DNA of 64,000 bases from contig NZ_JADEYP010000003.1 in assembly GCF_020295405.1 (NCBI RefSeq), positions 1-64,000 on the forward strand, given 5' to 3'. The notes beneath the pieces were generated by a model. That model was not told where the DNA came from. It ran no database searches and saw only the letters and a list, made by a program, of their open reading frames with translations. Each line of letters opens with the position of its first letter. Within the stretch, counting starts at the first letter, position 1. This document shows positions 17,198 through 27,480 of this stretch, piece after piece. The DNA is from Sphingobacterium bovistauri. Lineage in GTDB: Bacteria; Bacteroidota; Bacteroidia; Sphingobacteriales; Sphingobacteriaceae. The position numbers and the translations under genes are program-made.

Positions 17198-17526
17198 TGG
17201 ATTTTATTATTCAAAATATACAAGGAATTCCACTGAATCATTATTTGATTTTCTGTAGTGTGATTTTTGCTATCGGTGTTATCGGTGTATTGATTCGTCG
17301 CAATGTGATTATCATTATGATGTCAATAGAATTGATGCTGAATTCGGTTAACTTATTATTGGCAGCATTTTCCGCATACTATGGAGATGCCAGTGGTCAG
17401 GTATTTGTGTTTTTTGTCATGGCGCTAGCTGCTGCTGAAGTTGCAGTAGGTTTGGCGATTGTTATTATGGTTTATAGAAACACAAAATCTGTAGATATTG
17501 AATCCTTGAGTAAATTACGTTGGTAA
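17197..17526 (+). CDS. nuoK: NADH-quinone oxidoreductase subunit K
   Basis: 109-residue membrane subunit, homologous to the MrpC antiporter subunit, with three helices. It shows the family pattern GVLIRRNVIIIMMSIELMLN with the key membrane glutamate, then NLLLAAFSAYYGDASGQVFV and AAAEVAVGLAIVIMVYRN with the second conserved glutamate. Both take part in proton transfer. Confidence 0.95.
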   Translation: MDFIIQNIQGIPLNHYLIFCSVIFAIGVIGVLIRRNVIIIMMSIELMLNSVNLLLAAFSAYYGDASGQVFVFFVMALAAAEVAVGLAIVIMVYRNTKSVDIESLSKLRW

Positions 17527-17546
17527 AAGAGTAAAACCTAAATTAT

Positions 17547-19466
17547 ATGATTGAACTAATCTGGCTGATCCCGTTGATACCTTTATTAGGTTTTATAATT
17601 AATGGACTAGGACAGTATAATTTTTCGAAGTTAGAGATTGGACTTATTGGGTGCGGTACTGTATTAGGCTCATTTATTTTGAGCTGTGTGCTATTCGGAC
17701 AAGTTCTCCAAGCTCGTAGTGCTGGAGACGATGCAACTACAGTATTTCATTTGTTCGAATGGATATCTGTAGGTGGATTTAATTTGAGTTTTTCTTTTCT
17801 GCTGGATCCTCTTAGTTCCTTAATGCTTTTGATTATTACAGGAATTGGATTTTTAATCCATCTGTACTCATACTCATATATGCATACGGATGAGTCATTT
17901 GGACGATTCTTTGCATATTTGAATCTTTTCATCTTCTTTATGCTATTACTTGTATTAGGTTCAAATTACTTAATCATGTTTATCGGTTGGGAAGGTGTTG
18001 GATTATGTTCTTATTTGTTGATTGGTTTTTGGTACAAAAACTCTTCTTACGCAAGTGCTGCTAAAAAGGCATTTGTGATGAACAGAATTGGAGATTTAGG
18101 ATTTCTAATCGCTGTTTTTGCAATTCTTGCAACATTCGGTACATTGGAGTATACAGAAGTATTTAATAAGGCTTCCCAATTTCCGATTGGAGATGCGACA
18201 TTATTATTAATAACCTTATTATTATTTATAGCAGCTACGGGTAAATCTGCACAGGTTCCTTTATTTACTTGGTTGCCAGACGCTATGGCAGGACCAACCC
18301 CAGTTTCGGCTCTTATCCACGCAGCTACGATGGTCACGGCCGGAATTTACATGATTATTCGTTCGAATATTTTGTTCACCCTATCGCCTTTGACAATGCA
18401 AATTATCGCGGGTATTGGTGTTGCTACAGCACTAATTGCTGCATTTATTGCGATAACTCAAAACGATATTAAGAAAGTTTTGGCTTATTCAACAGTGTCT
18501 CAACTGGGCTATATGTTCTTAGGTCTAGGAGTTGGTGCATTTACAGGGGCTTTCTTTCATGTCATGACTCATGCTTTTTTCAAAGCTCTATTATTCTTAG
18601 GCGCAGGTTCTGTTATTCATGCTATGCATCATGAACAAGATATGCGCAAAATGGGCGGGCTGAAAAAAGCTTTACCTATTACATACGCTACGATGCTCAT
18701 AGGCACAATCGCCATTGCAGGTATTCCGCCTTTGTCAGGTTTTTTCTCTAAAGATGAAATCTTAGCTTTTACATTTGAGTCTAGTCCAATATTGTGGTGC
18801 TTAGGTTTTATTGGAGCATTGTTTACTGCGTTTTATATGTTTAGAATGTTGTTTTTGACTTTCTTTGGTAAATTCAGAGGAACGGAGGTGCAAAAACATC
18901 ATTTACACGAGTCACCACTTCAAATGACTATTCCATTGATAATTTTAGCTGTTCTTTCAGTGTTTGGAGGGCTTATTAATTTACCAGCAGCACTAGGAGG
19001 TGGACATTGGTTGGCAGACTTTTTAAGTCCAATATTTACGCATACTAACTCACGTATTCCAGAAATCCATTTGGATCATAGTACAGAATATGTTTTAATG
19101 GGAGCGTCGGCTATCGCAGCAATTATTATGGCGATTTTGGCTTACAATAAATATGTGAAAAGAGCAGATATACCTCAGGAAGATGGTGTCAAACAAGGTG
19201 CATTATATAATTTATCTTACCACAAATTGTATATTGATGAGGTATACAATACACTATTTGTAAAACCGATAAATGCTTTGTCAAAAGTACTGTATAAAGT
19301 AATTGATAAATCAGTTATTGATGGTTTAGTGAATGGCGTTGCGGATTTGGTAAGTGCGTCAGGCAGAGGAATCCGCCAGTTGCAAAGCGGCTATGTGGGT
19401 TTTTATATCTTTATGATGGTATTAGGTGTTGCGGCGATTTTGCTGTACGGACTTTTGAATGTTTAA
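17547..19466 (+). CDS. nuoL: NADH-quinone oxidoreductase subunit L
   Basis: Distal antiporter-like proton pump subunit, 639 residues, which is usual length. It has about 14 core helices, conserved SYSYMHTDESFGRFFAYLNL and IGWEGVGLCSYLLIGFW, and the signature TGKSAQVPLFTWLPDAMAGP (about residue 233) with its proton-channel lysine. SALIHAATMVTAGIYMI follows. The C-terminal region (about 530-639) would form the lateral helix and the last membrane helix. A proton-pumping complex I is supported by intact NuoL, NuoM and NuoN. Confidence 0.96.
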   Translation: MIELIWLIPLIPLLGFIINGLGQYNFSKLEIGLIGCGTVLGSFILSCVLFGQVLQARSAGDDATTVFHLFEWISVGGFNLSFSFLLDPLSSLMLLIITGIGFLIHLYSYSYMHTDESFGRFFAYLNLFIFFMLLLVLGSNYLIMFIGWEGVGLCSYLLIGFWYKNSSYASAAKKAFVMNRIGDLGFLIAVFAILATFGTLEYTEVFNKASQFPIGDATLLLITLLLFIAATGKSAQVPLFTWLPDAMAGPTPVSALIHAATMVTAGIYMIIRSNILFTLSPLTMQIIAGIGVATALIAAFIAITQNDIKKVLAYSTVSQLGYMFLGLGVGAFTGAFFHVMTHAFFKALLFLGAGSVIHAMHHEQDMRKMGGLKKALPITYATMLIGTIAIAGIPPLSGFFSKDEILAFTFESSPILWCLGFIGALFTAFYMFRMLFLTFFGKFRGTEVQKHHLHESPLQMTIPLIILAVLSVFGGLINLPAALGGGHWLADFLSPIFTHTNSRIPEIHLDHSTEYVLMGASAIAAIIMAILAYNKYVKRADIPQEDGVKQGALYNLSYHKLYIDEVYNTLFVKPINALSKVLYKVIDKSVIDGLVNGVADLVSASGRGIRQLQSGYVGFYIFMMVLGVAAILLYGLLNV

Positions 19467-19491
19467 ATAGATTTGAAATAGAAGATAATCA

Positions 19492-20937
19492 ATGAATAAC
19501 CTTTTTATACTGCTATTACTACCTGTTGCGAGTGCTATTCTGTTAGCCTTTGCAAAGTCTTCTTCCACAGCGAAGTGGATTGCTTTAGTATTGTCTCTCG
19601 TTCAAGTTGCATTGACTATACCGTTCCTATGTGCATTTATTCCTGATGCGAGTGTTCAGTTTGAACAATCATTTGAATGGATTTCAAGTCTTAATATTCG
19701 CTTTCATGTCGGTCTTGATGGGATCAGTTTGCCTTTAGTCTTATTGACCAACGGTTTATTTCCATTAATCATTTTATCCACGTTTTCAAGAGATTATAAA
19801 CACAGTTTCTATGCATTAGCAAGTTTCATGCAATTTGGTTTATTGCTTGTTTTTACAGCGCTGGATGCATTTACATTCTATGTAGGGTGGGAAGCGGCAT
19901 TGATTCCAATCTATTTCATCTGTGCATTGTGGGGAGAGGGCGATCGAATTCGTGTAAATTTGAAATTCTTTATTTATACATTCTTCGGAAGTTTATTGAT
20001 GTTGATTGCTATTCTTTATTTAGCACAACAAACTCCAAATAAGGACTTCGAATGGGCTTCATTTGCAGCGTTAGAAATCGGGGAGAATGCTCAACGCTGG
20101 TTATTTTGGGCATTTTTTATTGCTTTCGCAATTAAAATCCCTGTATTTCCATTCCATACATGGCAACCTGATACTTATACGAATGCACCAACCGCTGGTA
20201 CAATGCTATTAGCAGGTATTATGTTGAAAATGGGTACTTATGGTGTAATTCGTTGGTTAATTCCAGTGATTCCTTTTGGCACAAGTGTATATGGAACCGT
20301 CGCATTAGTACTCTGTATTATTGGTATTGTGTACGCCTCGATTATTGCATTCAAACAGCAAAATGCTAAACGTCTAATTGCTTATTCTTCGATAGCTCAC
20401 GTAGGGTTAATTACAGCAGGTATTTTTGCATGGAATCAAGATGGGTTACAGGGGGCTTTATTACAAATGGTAAATCACGGCATTAGTGTAATTGGATTAT
20501 TCCTTGTGTTAGATATTATCAAATCTAGAACTTCTACACTTAACTTAAGTGAATTAGGAGGTTTAGCATACAATATGCCAAAACTTGCTGTTTTCTTTGT
20601 AATTATTATGATGGGGGCAGTCGGATTGCCACTTACTAATGGTTTTGTAGGTGAGTTTTTATTGTTAAAGTCATTGTATAGTATTGATATTTGGTACGCC
20701 GTATTTGCAGGTCTTACGTTGATTTTTGGTGCAGTTTACATGTTGCGTTTATTTCAAAAATCAATGCTGGGTGTCTTAGATTCAAAGTATGTAAACGTAT
20801 ATGATGTCCGTGGTACAGAAATTATCGTACTCTCTATTGTGTCGGCATTGATAATCTTATTGGGGATTTTTCCGAATGAATTATTAAAGTTATCAGAAGC
20901 GTCGGTCAATCAACTAATTCAATCAATAAAGTTTTAA
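19492..20937 (+). CDS. nuoM: NADH-quinone oxidoreductase subunit M
   Basis: Second antiporter-like proton pump, 481 residues with about 14 helices. Signature segments are RFHVGLDGISLPLVLLTNGL (about residue 68), YVGWEAALIPIYFICALWGE (about 134) with its key glutamate, KIPVFPFHTWQPDTYTNAPT (about 216) with the channel lysine, and MLKMGTYGVIRW. It begins 25 bases after nuoL. Confidence 0.96.
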   Translation: MNNLFILLLLPVASAILLAFAKSSSTAKWIALVLSLVQVALTIPFLCAFIPDASVQFEQSFEWISSLNIRFHVGLDGISLPLVLLTNGLFPLIILSTFSRDYKHSFYALASFMQFGLLLVFTALDAFTFYVGWEAALIPIYFICALWGEGDRIRVNLKFFIYTFFGSLLMLIAILYLAQQTPNKDFEWASFAALEIGENAQRWLFWAFFIAFAIKIPVFPFHTWQPDTYTNAPTAGTMLLAGIMLKMGTYGVIRWLIPVIPFGTSVYGTVALVLCIIGIVYASIIAFKQQNAKRLIAYSSIAHVGLITAGIFAWNQDGLQGALLQMVNHGISVIGLFLVLDIIKSRTSTLNLSELGGLAYNMPKLAVFFVIIMMGAVGLPLTNGFVGEFLLLKSLYSIDIWYAVFAGLTLIFGAVYMLRLFQKSMLGVLDSKYVNVYDVRGTEIIVLSIVSALIILLGIFPNELLKLSEASVNQLIQSIKF

Positions 20938-20961
20938 AAAAGTCAAAATACACAATCATTT

Positions 20962-22347
20962 ATGGGAGCGATTATTACACTGTCTCTGTTGGGAATCCTG
21001 GTTTTATATTTAGGCTTATACAAAGCAAAATCTTTATTGTTACCCGTGACTATGCTTGGTCTGCTGTTGGCATTAGGTTTCGAAATAGCAGCTTGGAACA
21101 CAGGTGAAGCACCTATATATAACGGCATGGTGCTGTTCGATAATTTTGCTTTGGCTTTTTCTATTGTTTGTATTTTTATAACAGGTCTTGTCCTGTTGTT
21201 ATCTAAGGAATATTTTAGTTCGATAAGTAAAAATGTAGCTGAGTATTATTGCTTGATACTGTTCTCATTATCTGGAGCATTAATGGTATGTTCTTATCAT
21301 AATTTTGCAATGCTTTTTGTTGGTATAGAGGTTATGTCAGTGGCTTTATACATTCTTGTTGGTATCCGTAAGTCAGATTTTTCTTCTAATGAAGCGGCTT
21401 TAAAATATTTCTTAATGGGGGCATTTTCAACAGGATTTCTTCTGTTTGGAATTACATTGCTTTATGGAGCGACAGGTACGTTTGATATCACAGGTGTAAA
21501 AAATTATTTGTTGTCTAATCCTACGACTATTTCGCCGTTGTTCTACGGAGGTATCTTATTGTTATTGGTAGGTCTTTTGTTTAAAATTGGTGCCGCACCA
21601 TTTCATTTTTGGACACCTGATGTGTATGACGGGGCTCCAATATTAATTACTACATATATGAGTACAGTAGTGAAGGTAGCATCTTTTGCAGGCTTCATTA
21701 AGTTATTCTCTTACGTATTTGCACCTTTACAAGATTTCTGGACACCAGTACTTCTGGTTATCATCGTTGTCACATTATTTATTGGTAATATCACAGCGAT
21801 GAAGCAGACTAGCTTCAAACGTATGCTTGCTTATTCGAGTATATCACATGCAGGTTATATGCTTTTTGCTATAATTTCCTTGGGGGCAAACGCAAACTCT
21901 AGTATTCTGGTTTACGGTTTGGCTTACTCTTTGGCTAGTGTTGCAGCATTTGCGGGGTTGATATTGGTCAAGCGTAGTCATGGCTCAGATCAGTTTATAG
22001 CTTTTGATGGCCTAGGAAAGACAAATCCTTTGTTGGCATTGGTTATTACTGTAGCGATGTTGTCTTTGGCTGGTATTCCACTTACGGCGGGTTTTATTGG
22101 TAAATTTATGTTGTTTAGTGGAGCGATGGCTGATTATCATGTGATATTATTGGTAATGGCGGTTATTAATGCAGCCATAGGTATTTTCTATTATTTGAGG
22201 GTAGTTGTACATATGTATTTCTATCCAAGTACTGTAGGTCAGGACACACTAGTTGTACCCGTTAGTTTTAATGTGGTGCTTATAATTACACTTTTGCTTA
22301 CGGTGCTAGTGGGGGTATATCCAAATTGTATTATATCCTTATTGTAA
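20962..22347 (+). CDS. nuoN: NADH-quinone oxidoreductase subunit N
   Basis: Third antiporter-like pump and last gene of the operon, 461 residues. Key segments are MLFVGIEVMSVALYILVGIR with the conserved glutamate, FKIGAAPFHFWTPDVYDGAP (about residue 208) with the channel lysine, and MKQTSFKRMLAYSSISHAGY. A rho-independent terminator follows 20 bases after the stop, closing the 13-kb nuo transcript. Confidence 0.96.
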   Translation: MGAIITLSLLGILVLYLGLYKAKSLLLPVTMLGLLLALGFEIAAWNTGEAPIYNGMVLFDNFALAFSIVCIFITGLVLLLSKEYFSSISKNVAEYYCLILFSLSGALMVCSYHNFAMLFVGIEVMSVALYILVGIRKSDFSSNEAALKYFLMGAFSTGFLLFGITLLYGATGTFDITGVKNYLLSNPTTISPLFYGGILLLLVGLLFKIGAAPFHFWTPDVYDGAPILITTYMSTVVKVASFAGFIKLFSYVFAPLQDFWTPVLLVIIVVTLFIGNITAMKQTSFKRMLAYSSISHAGYMLFAIISLGANANSSILVYGLAYSLASVAAFAGLILVKRSHGSDQFIAFDGLGKTNPLLALVITVAMLSLAGIPLTAGFIGKFMLFSGAMADYHVILLVMAVINAAIGIFYYLRVVVHMYFYPSTVGQDTLVVPVSFNVVLIITLLLTVLVGVYPNCIISLL

Positions 22348-22367
22348 GAAATAAATATTTTTACTGT

Positions 22368-22394
22368 AAAGCTCTTCTTTAGAAGAGCTTTTTT
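22368..22394 (+). terminator. Terminator of the nuo operon
   Basis: GCTCTTC (22371-22377) pairs with GAAGAGC (22382-22388) with flanking A/T pairs, loop TTTA, followed by a run of six T. Confidence 0.85.
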
Positions 22395-22405
22395 AGTATA
22401 ATAAT

Positions 22406-22435
22406 TTTGAACTTTATATACAAATTGTATCTTTA
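22406..22435 (+). promoter_or_regulatory. Promoter of the DUF5686 gene
   Basis: TTTG (22406-22409), 18 bases, TATCTTTA (22428-22435). One mismatch to the consensus. It lies just after the nuo terminator and gives a leader of about 13 bases. Confidence 0.5.
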
Positions 22436-22453
22436 TGATAGACCTCAATACGA

Positions 22454-24976
22454 ATGAAAAGAGCGGATTACTATCTGATACGATTTATTTATGCTACGAT
22501 CTTGATGCTTATTTCAGTTTTGACTGTAGAAGGACAGGTACGTATCAAAGGAAGGATAGTAAATGCATCGACCAAGGAGCCTATATCTACTGCTACAATT
22601 AAATCTGAAGAGCATAATACCGGTGCATCAGCAACGAAAACGGGTGCATTTGAGTTGATATTAGATAAACCTATCAGTTCAATCTTAGTTACGGCACTTG
22701 GTTTTGTAGACAAAAGAGTAGAGATAGATACTTTTATAAGTTATCTTCAAATCGAATTAGACCCCAAAAATTTTGCGATAGAGGCTGTAGAAGTAAATCG
22801 AAAGCGTAAGTATAATAACCATAATCCTGCCGTAGAACTTATTGATTTAGTTATAAAAAATAGATCTCTAAATAAGTTGGAGAAAAAGGACAGTTTATAT
22901 TTTGAATCCTACGAGAAGATTAAATTCGGATTAATGGATCCTAAGAATATTTTTGGGCGTCAAAGCAAGGATTTAAAATTTTTTTACTCTAATGTGGATA
23001 CATCGATTGTGTCAGAAAAGGAGGCGCTAAGTGTTTTCATGCAAGAGACACTTTCCGATAATTATGTGCAACAAAGTCCAGCACGAACAAAAAAAATTGT
23101 CAAGGCAGAAGAAAAGACAGAATTCGATCCTCGATATGTCAATAATCCCAATATTGAATCTTTTATGGGCTTTATGTTTCAGCCTATAGATATTTATGAA
23201 GAGAGTATATATTTTCTCAATAAACAATTTTTAAGTCCAATAGCGAGTAATGCCAAACTGTATTATAAGTATTATATTAAAGATACATTACGTACGGAGA
23301 GGGACATATATGTTCGTATAGAGTTCGAGCCGAGAAACCCAGTTGATTTATTATTTAAAGGTGAATTGGCCATTTCCATGGATGGACAGTATGCTGTCAA
23401 ATCAGCACAGATGAGATTGGATGAAAAGGTTAACGTAAGTTTTGTAAATGATTTACAGCTACAACTTTCATATTTTAAAGATGTGTCTGGTGTGATGTTG
23501 CAAGATACATCAGCGATCACGGTTACGTTTGGTCGTGGCACGAAGGACGCATTATTTGGCCATCGTATGAATGTGAATCAAAAGTATGATTTGAGGCATA
23601 TTGCTGCCGATGGTATATTTATGGGATCACCTGTTGAAAAGAGATTGAGTGCAAGAAAAACTTTACAAGAACTTCGACCAATACAATTATCTTCATCAGA
23701 ACAGAGCACCTATACTAATATCGATAGTCTAAACAATTTGACTTCTTTTCGTACAATGATGGCGATGGGTTATTTGTTGTCGCAGGGTTATTATTCTCTA
23801 GGTAAGTTTGAGTTGGGGCCTCTAGAGTATCTTTATCATCAAAATAATATTGAAGGCAACCGTATTCGTATAGGTGGCCGTAGTACTGCAGCGTTCTCAG
23901 AAAAAGTTTATTTGGAAGGCTATTTGGCTTATGGTATTAAGGATCAGGATTTAAAATATAATTTGCGAACGGCAGTTTCATTAAATGGCAAGTCCATCGT
24001 TGCCTTTCCAGCACATTATTTAGAGGCATCTGTACAGCATGATATATTTGAGCCAGGAAAAGGAATAGGTTTTTTGAAAGGTGATAGCTTTTTTAGAGGT
24101 TTTAGGTCCAACCGTCCTGCAAAATTTTTAAATACCGACGCCTATAGAATAGGTCACATGATAGAATTTGGAAATCATGTTAGCTTGTCTTCTAAAGTAA
24201 CCTTGCAAAGACGTAATCCTGTTGGAGATTTAAGATTTGCTCTTTCGGCTGATTCTACACAGTTTCTGAATACGATCAATACTAGCGATTTGCAATTTGT
24301 GTTGCGGTGGGCACCTAATGAGAAATTTTATTATCGCAATTTGAATCGTACTACCATCGTCGAAAAATATCCTGTATTTAATATTCAATATAACAAAGGT
24401 TTGAATGGTTTTTTGGGAGGAGATTATAACTATGATGCATTACGATTTTCGGCCTCAAAGCGTTTCTTTTTAAATCAGTTGGGGTTTGGAAATATGACTA
24501 TATCTGCGGGAAAGATATGGGGAACGCTTCCTTATCCATTGTTAGAAATGCCGAATATTCAAGAGAATAAGGATCGTCATACTATTTCTTATGAACGAGT
24601 TAATTCCATGGAGTTTGTGGCAGATCAATATTTGAAATTAGCATATGACCATAGGTTGAACGGATTTCTGCTGAATAAAATTCCATTAATTAAGAAGTTG
24701 AAACTACGAGAAGTGTTCGGAGCTCGCATGTTTTGGGGGGATTTATCTCAAAAAAATAATCCATACATGAGCAATGATGTGGTATATTTTGATAAGGATA
24801 CAGAGGGAAAGATCCTAACAAATGTCATGGGAAAAGATCCATATTGGGAAGGTTATGTCGGGTTGGATAATATATTTCGTGTTTTGCGCGTTCAATATTA
24901 TGTGCGTATGACATATAATGAAATTAAAGAACCCATAAGGGATAGATTTAGATTATCCTTGCATTTTAGTTTTTAG
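22454..24976 (+). CDS. DUF5686/carboxypeptidase-like regulatory domain outer-membrane protein
   Basis: An 840-residue exported protein with an N-terminal signal peptide (about 1-28). A carboxypeptidase-regulatory-like beta-sandwich covers about 29-112 (VRIKGRIVNASTKEPISTAT is typical). The remainder matches the large DUF5686 region of Bacteroidota: NHNPAVELIDLVIKNRSLNK, and long alternating beta-strand sequence to the C-terminus, which ends in aromatic FRLSLHFSF as outer-membrane barrels do. No plug domain or TonB box is evident, so it is not a classical receptor. Its function is unknown. The enoyl-CoA hydratase gene starts 3 bases after its stop. Confidence 0.75.
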   Translation: MKRADYYLIRFIYATILMLISVLTVEGQVRIKGRIVNASTKEPISTATIKSEEHNTGASATKTGAFELILDKPISSILVTALGFVDKRVEIDTFISYLQIELDPKNFAIEAVEVNRKRKYNNHNPAVELIDLVIKNRSLNKLEKKDSLYFESYEKIKFGLMDPKNIFGRQSKDLKFFYSNVDTSIVSEKEALSVFMQETLSDNYVQQSPARTKKIVKAEEKTEFDPRYVNNPNIESFMGFMFQPIDIYEESIYFLNKQFLSPIASNAKLYYKYYIKDTLRTERDIYVRIEFEPRNPVDLLFKGELAISMDGQYAVKSAQMRLDEKVNVSFVNDLQLQLSYFKDVSGVMLQDTSAITVTFGRGTKDALFGHRMNVNQKYDLRHIAADGIFMGSPVEKRLSARKTLQELRPIQLSSSEQSTYTNIDSLNNLTSFRTMMAMGYLLSQGYYSLGKFELGPLEYLYHQNNIEGNRIRIGGRSTAAFSEKVYLEGYLAYGIKDQDLKYNLRTAVSLNGKSIVAFPAHYLEASVQHDIFEPGKGIGFLKGDSFFRGFRSNRPAKFLNTDAYRIGHMIEFGNHVSLSSKVTLQRRNPVGDLRFALSADSTQFLNTINTSDLQFVLRWAPNEKFYYRNLNRTTIVEKYPVFNIQYNKGLNGFLGGDYNYDALRFSASKRFFLNQLGFGNMTISAGKIWGTLPYPLLEMPNIQENKDRHTISYERVNSMEFVADQYLKLAYDHRLNGFLLNKIPLIKKLKLREVFGARMFWGDLSQKNNPYMSNDVVYFDKDTEGKILTNVMGKDPYWEGYVGLDNIFRVLRVQYYVRMTYNEIKEPIRDRFRLSLHFSF

Positions 24977-24979
24977 TGT

Positions 24980-25759
24980 ATGATGACATATGAAAATATA
25001 CTTGTAGAGAAACAAGGCAAAACTGCAATTGTTACCATTAATCGTGAAGACAAATTGAATGCATTAAATGCATTGACTTTAAGAGAATTGTCTGCTGCGT
25101 TAGATGTGATATCTGAGGATACATCGCTACGAGGATTAATCATCACAGGCAAGGGTGAAAAGGCATTTGTCGCAGGAGCAGATATTAAAGAATTCGTAGG
25201 AAAATCTGTTGATGAAGCAATGGAATTGTCTCGATTTGGGCATGAAATGGTCATGAATAAGATTCATAACTTTAAGAAGCCAATTGTTGCGTTGCTGAAT
25301 GGCTTTGCTTTGGGGGGAGGGCTGGAATTGGCATTATCCTGTCATTTACGTGTCGCGGTTGCAACGGCAAAAGTAGGGCTTCCAGAAGTTTCGTTGGGAA
25401 TTATTCCAGGTTATGGTGGAACACAACGATTGACACAACTTGTTGGGCGCGGAAAGGCGTTGGAGATGATTATGACGGGAGATGTGATTGACGCGCATGA
25501 AGCATTACAATGGGGACTGGTAAATCATGTTGTACAAAGCCATGAAGAATTATTACCTAAAGCAAATTTGATTTTAGAGAAAATATATTCAAGATCTTCA
25601 TCAGCTATTGCGGCAGCTATTGATGCTGTAAATGTAGGTATCATAGATTCGGGAAAAGGTTTTGAAAAGGAAATAGAATTATTTGGTAAAAGCTTTGGAT
25701 CGGATGATATGCTAGAGGGGGTTACTGCATTTTTAGAAAAACGAAAACCAAACTTTTAA
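24980..25759 (+). CDS. Enoyl-CoA hydratase/isomerase family protein
   Basis: 259-residue crotonase-fold enzyme, probably adding water to 2-enoyl-CoA in fatty acid or amino acid breakdown. It has the CoA-binding and oxyanion elements AFVAGADIKEF (about 62-72) and NGFALGGGLELALSCHLRVA (about 107-126), and then GLPEVSLGIIPGYGGTQRL. Both catalytic glutamates of true hydratases are in place (E116 and E136). This separates it from the many crotonase relatives with other activities. The start is ambiguous by one codon (ATGATG). It is 3 bases downstream of the DUF5686 gene, so probably cotranscribed, although no functional link is obvious. Confidence 0.92.
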   Translation: MMTYENILVEKQGKTAIVTINREDKLNALNALTLRELSAALDVISEDTSLRGLIITGKGEKAFVAGADIKEFVGKSVDEAMELSRFGHEMVMNKIHNFKKPIVALLNGFALGGGLELALSCHLRVAVATAKVGLPEVSLGIIPGYGGTQRLTQLVGRGKALEMIMTGDVIDAHEALQWGLVNHVVQSHEELLPKANLILEKIYSRSSSAIAAAIDAVNVGIIDSGKGFEKEIELFGKSFGSDDMLEGVTAFLEKRKPNF

Positions 25760-25790
25760 AATATTGTTGTTATTCATATAATCTCATTTT

Positions 25791-26840
25791 ATGAATAATA
25801 ATGCAGTCTTTTCACAGAAGGAAAGAAATATCATAATACTCCTAATCGTTTTGGTACTAGGGGCGATTTTATTATACGCCATGAGAGGTATTTATGGTGC
25901 TTTTTTAGGCACCTTTGTTATGTATGCCCTATTTCGTAACCTTAATATTTTTCTAATTGAAAAATGGCGTTGGCCAAAATCCCTTTCTGCGATTGTTATC
26001 ATTATTATTTCTGTCTTTATTATTGTATTACCTTTTGTCGGTATAGGTACTATGCTCGTTAATAAGGCGATGGAGTTGCAGAACAATCCAGAATGGATAA
26101 ATAAGCTTATTGATGCAGTGAATAAATTTGCGGGGGAGAAATTGGGGAAACCAGATCTTATTAAGGAACAATTGGAGTCTAGTGCGGCCTATTTAGGGGA
26201 ATTATTAACTCTCGTTTTGGGTGGTGCAGCTAATGTTTTTTTGGAAGTTTCGGTCATGTATTTTATTCTCTATTTTCTTTTTATCAATTACAAGGGTTTT
26301 GAAAACAGCTTTATTCATTATATGCCTTTTGATGAAGAAAATGCAACTGTTTTTGGTGAAGAATTAAAAAACATTACCTACTCAAATATAATAGGACAGA
26401 CTTTTATAGCGATTGTGCAAGGGGCTTGTTTGGCGTTAGGATTTTGGATATTTGGTGCAAACGATGCTTTCTTTTGGGGAGTTATCTGTGCCATTTTATC
26501 GTTTATCCCTTTGTTAGGTCCTCCATTGATATTTGTACCTGCGGCAGTAATTTTATTATCACAAGGTATGACTTGGCAGGGGCTAGGTTTGCTAATTTGG
26601 GGTTTTGGCTTGGTAATCAATATTGACAATGTCTTACGTCTAGTTATTGCTAAGCGGGTTGGTGATATTCACCCAATAATAACGGTAGTTGGTGTAGTGA
26701 TAGGAATTCCTTTGTTTGGGTTAATGGGATTGGTATATGGTCCGTTGTTGTTGTCGTATTTTCTAATTGCGGTAAAAATATATAAAGCGAATAAGCGACT
26801 TTCCTTAAAAAAGCAAATGTTAGAAGAAAGGGTAGAGTAA
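25791..26840 (+). CDS. AI-2E family transporter
   Basis: A 349-residue inner-membrane protein of the AI-2E (PerM/TqsA) family with about eight helices. It has an early pair of helices (about 10-45), a soluble helical region at about 85-140, and conserved QGACLALGFWIFGANDAFFW, ICAILSFIPLLGPPLIFVPA and NIDNVLRLVIAKRVGDIHPI motifs. Members export signalling molecules or exchange ions. The substrate cannot be told here. It ends one base before the convergent phosphopantetheinyl transferase gene. Confidence 0.88.
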   Translation: MNNNAVFSQKERNIIILLIVLVLGAILLYAMRGIYGAFLGTFVMYALFRNLNIFLIEKWRWPKSLSAIVIIIISVFIIVLPFVGIGTMLVNKAMELQNNPEWINKLIDAVNKFAGEKLGKPDLIKEQLESSAAYLGELLTLVLGGAANVFLEVSVMYFILYFLFINYKGFENSFIHYMPFDEENATVFGEELKNITYSNIIGQTFIAIVQGACLALGFWIFGANDAFFWGVICAILSFIPLLGPPLIFVPAAVILLSQGMTWQGLGLLIWGFGLVINIDNVLRLVIAKRVGDIHPIITVVGVVIGIPLFGLMGLVYGPLLLSYFLIAVKIYKANKRLSLKKQMLEERVE

Positions 26841-26841
26841 A

Positions 26842-27480
26842 TTATTCTACAGCGAACCCAAGCATATAGTTTTGAAATTGCTCATAATAAACTTCGTAAG
26901 TCGAGGTTATTCCATCTTTAGCTAGGTCTAACAGCATGACACCTTGTGGTTTAAAATTAAAGGGTTTGATGGTCATATCAACTAAGAAAGATACGCCTTT
27001 GTTGCCTTGGAGCTTGTAAACGGCTTCTTTGGCGCACCAGCAAGCGTATAATTGCAGTACCTCATGTTCAGGCTGTATGAATGAGAGCTCTTCTGGTTTT
27101 AAGAACTTTTCTTTTATACGTACGACTTTTTCCATGATGATTTCCAAATCAATTCCGCATTCACCTTTTGTGCTTAGCATTACACCAGCATAATCAAAGG
27201 AATGCGTGAGAGATATTTTGTAGGGATAGTCTGGCAAATAAGGCTTCCCATTAGTGTCTGAAGGACAATGAATATATTCGTTCGTTTGTAATAAATATCT
27301 TAATAGTACACGAGTTGCTAACCAATGTAAAGTACGTTTCCCCTTGCTAAGTTGGTGCAATTTTTCTTGCTCTTCCTCATCCAGCTGCAATTTTGCAACT
27401 AATTCTTCGGCTGATTCTTCTATCTTCCAAATTGCGAACTTTGTTTGTTCATTTAATTCTCTAAGGTAAACTAAGGCCAT
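26842..27480 (-). CDS. 4'-phosphopantetheinyl transferase superfamily protein
   Basis: Transfers the phosphopantetheine arm of CoA to a serine of a carrier protein. The 212-residue protein is of the longer Sfp/HetI type, with the metal-binding GIDLE (D111, E113) and WCAKEAVYKLQG (K151, E152). It also has KPYLPDYPYKISLTHSFDYA, where the SLTHS element binds CoA. The reading frame extends two codons upstream to a TTG at 27486, but the ATG at 27480 was chosen. A TACATTTG box (27491-27484) ends only three bases before the ATG, so the mRNA may be leaderless. No polyketide or peptide synthetase is nearby. It may serve fatty acid carrier protein. Confidence 0.85.
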   Translation of the reverse strand: MALVYLRELNEQTKFAIWKIEESAEELVAKLQLDEEEQEKLHQLSKGKRTLHWLATRVLLRYLLQTNEYIHCPSDTNGKPYLPDYPYKISLTHSFDYAGVMLSTKGECGIDLEIIMEKVVRIKEKFLKPEELSFIQPEHEVLQLYACWCAKEAVYKLQGNKGVSFLVDMTIKPFNFKPQGVMLLDLAKDGITSTYEVYYEQFQNYMLGFAVE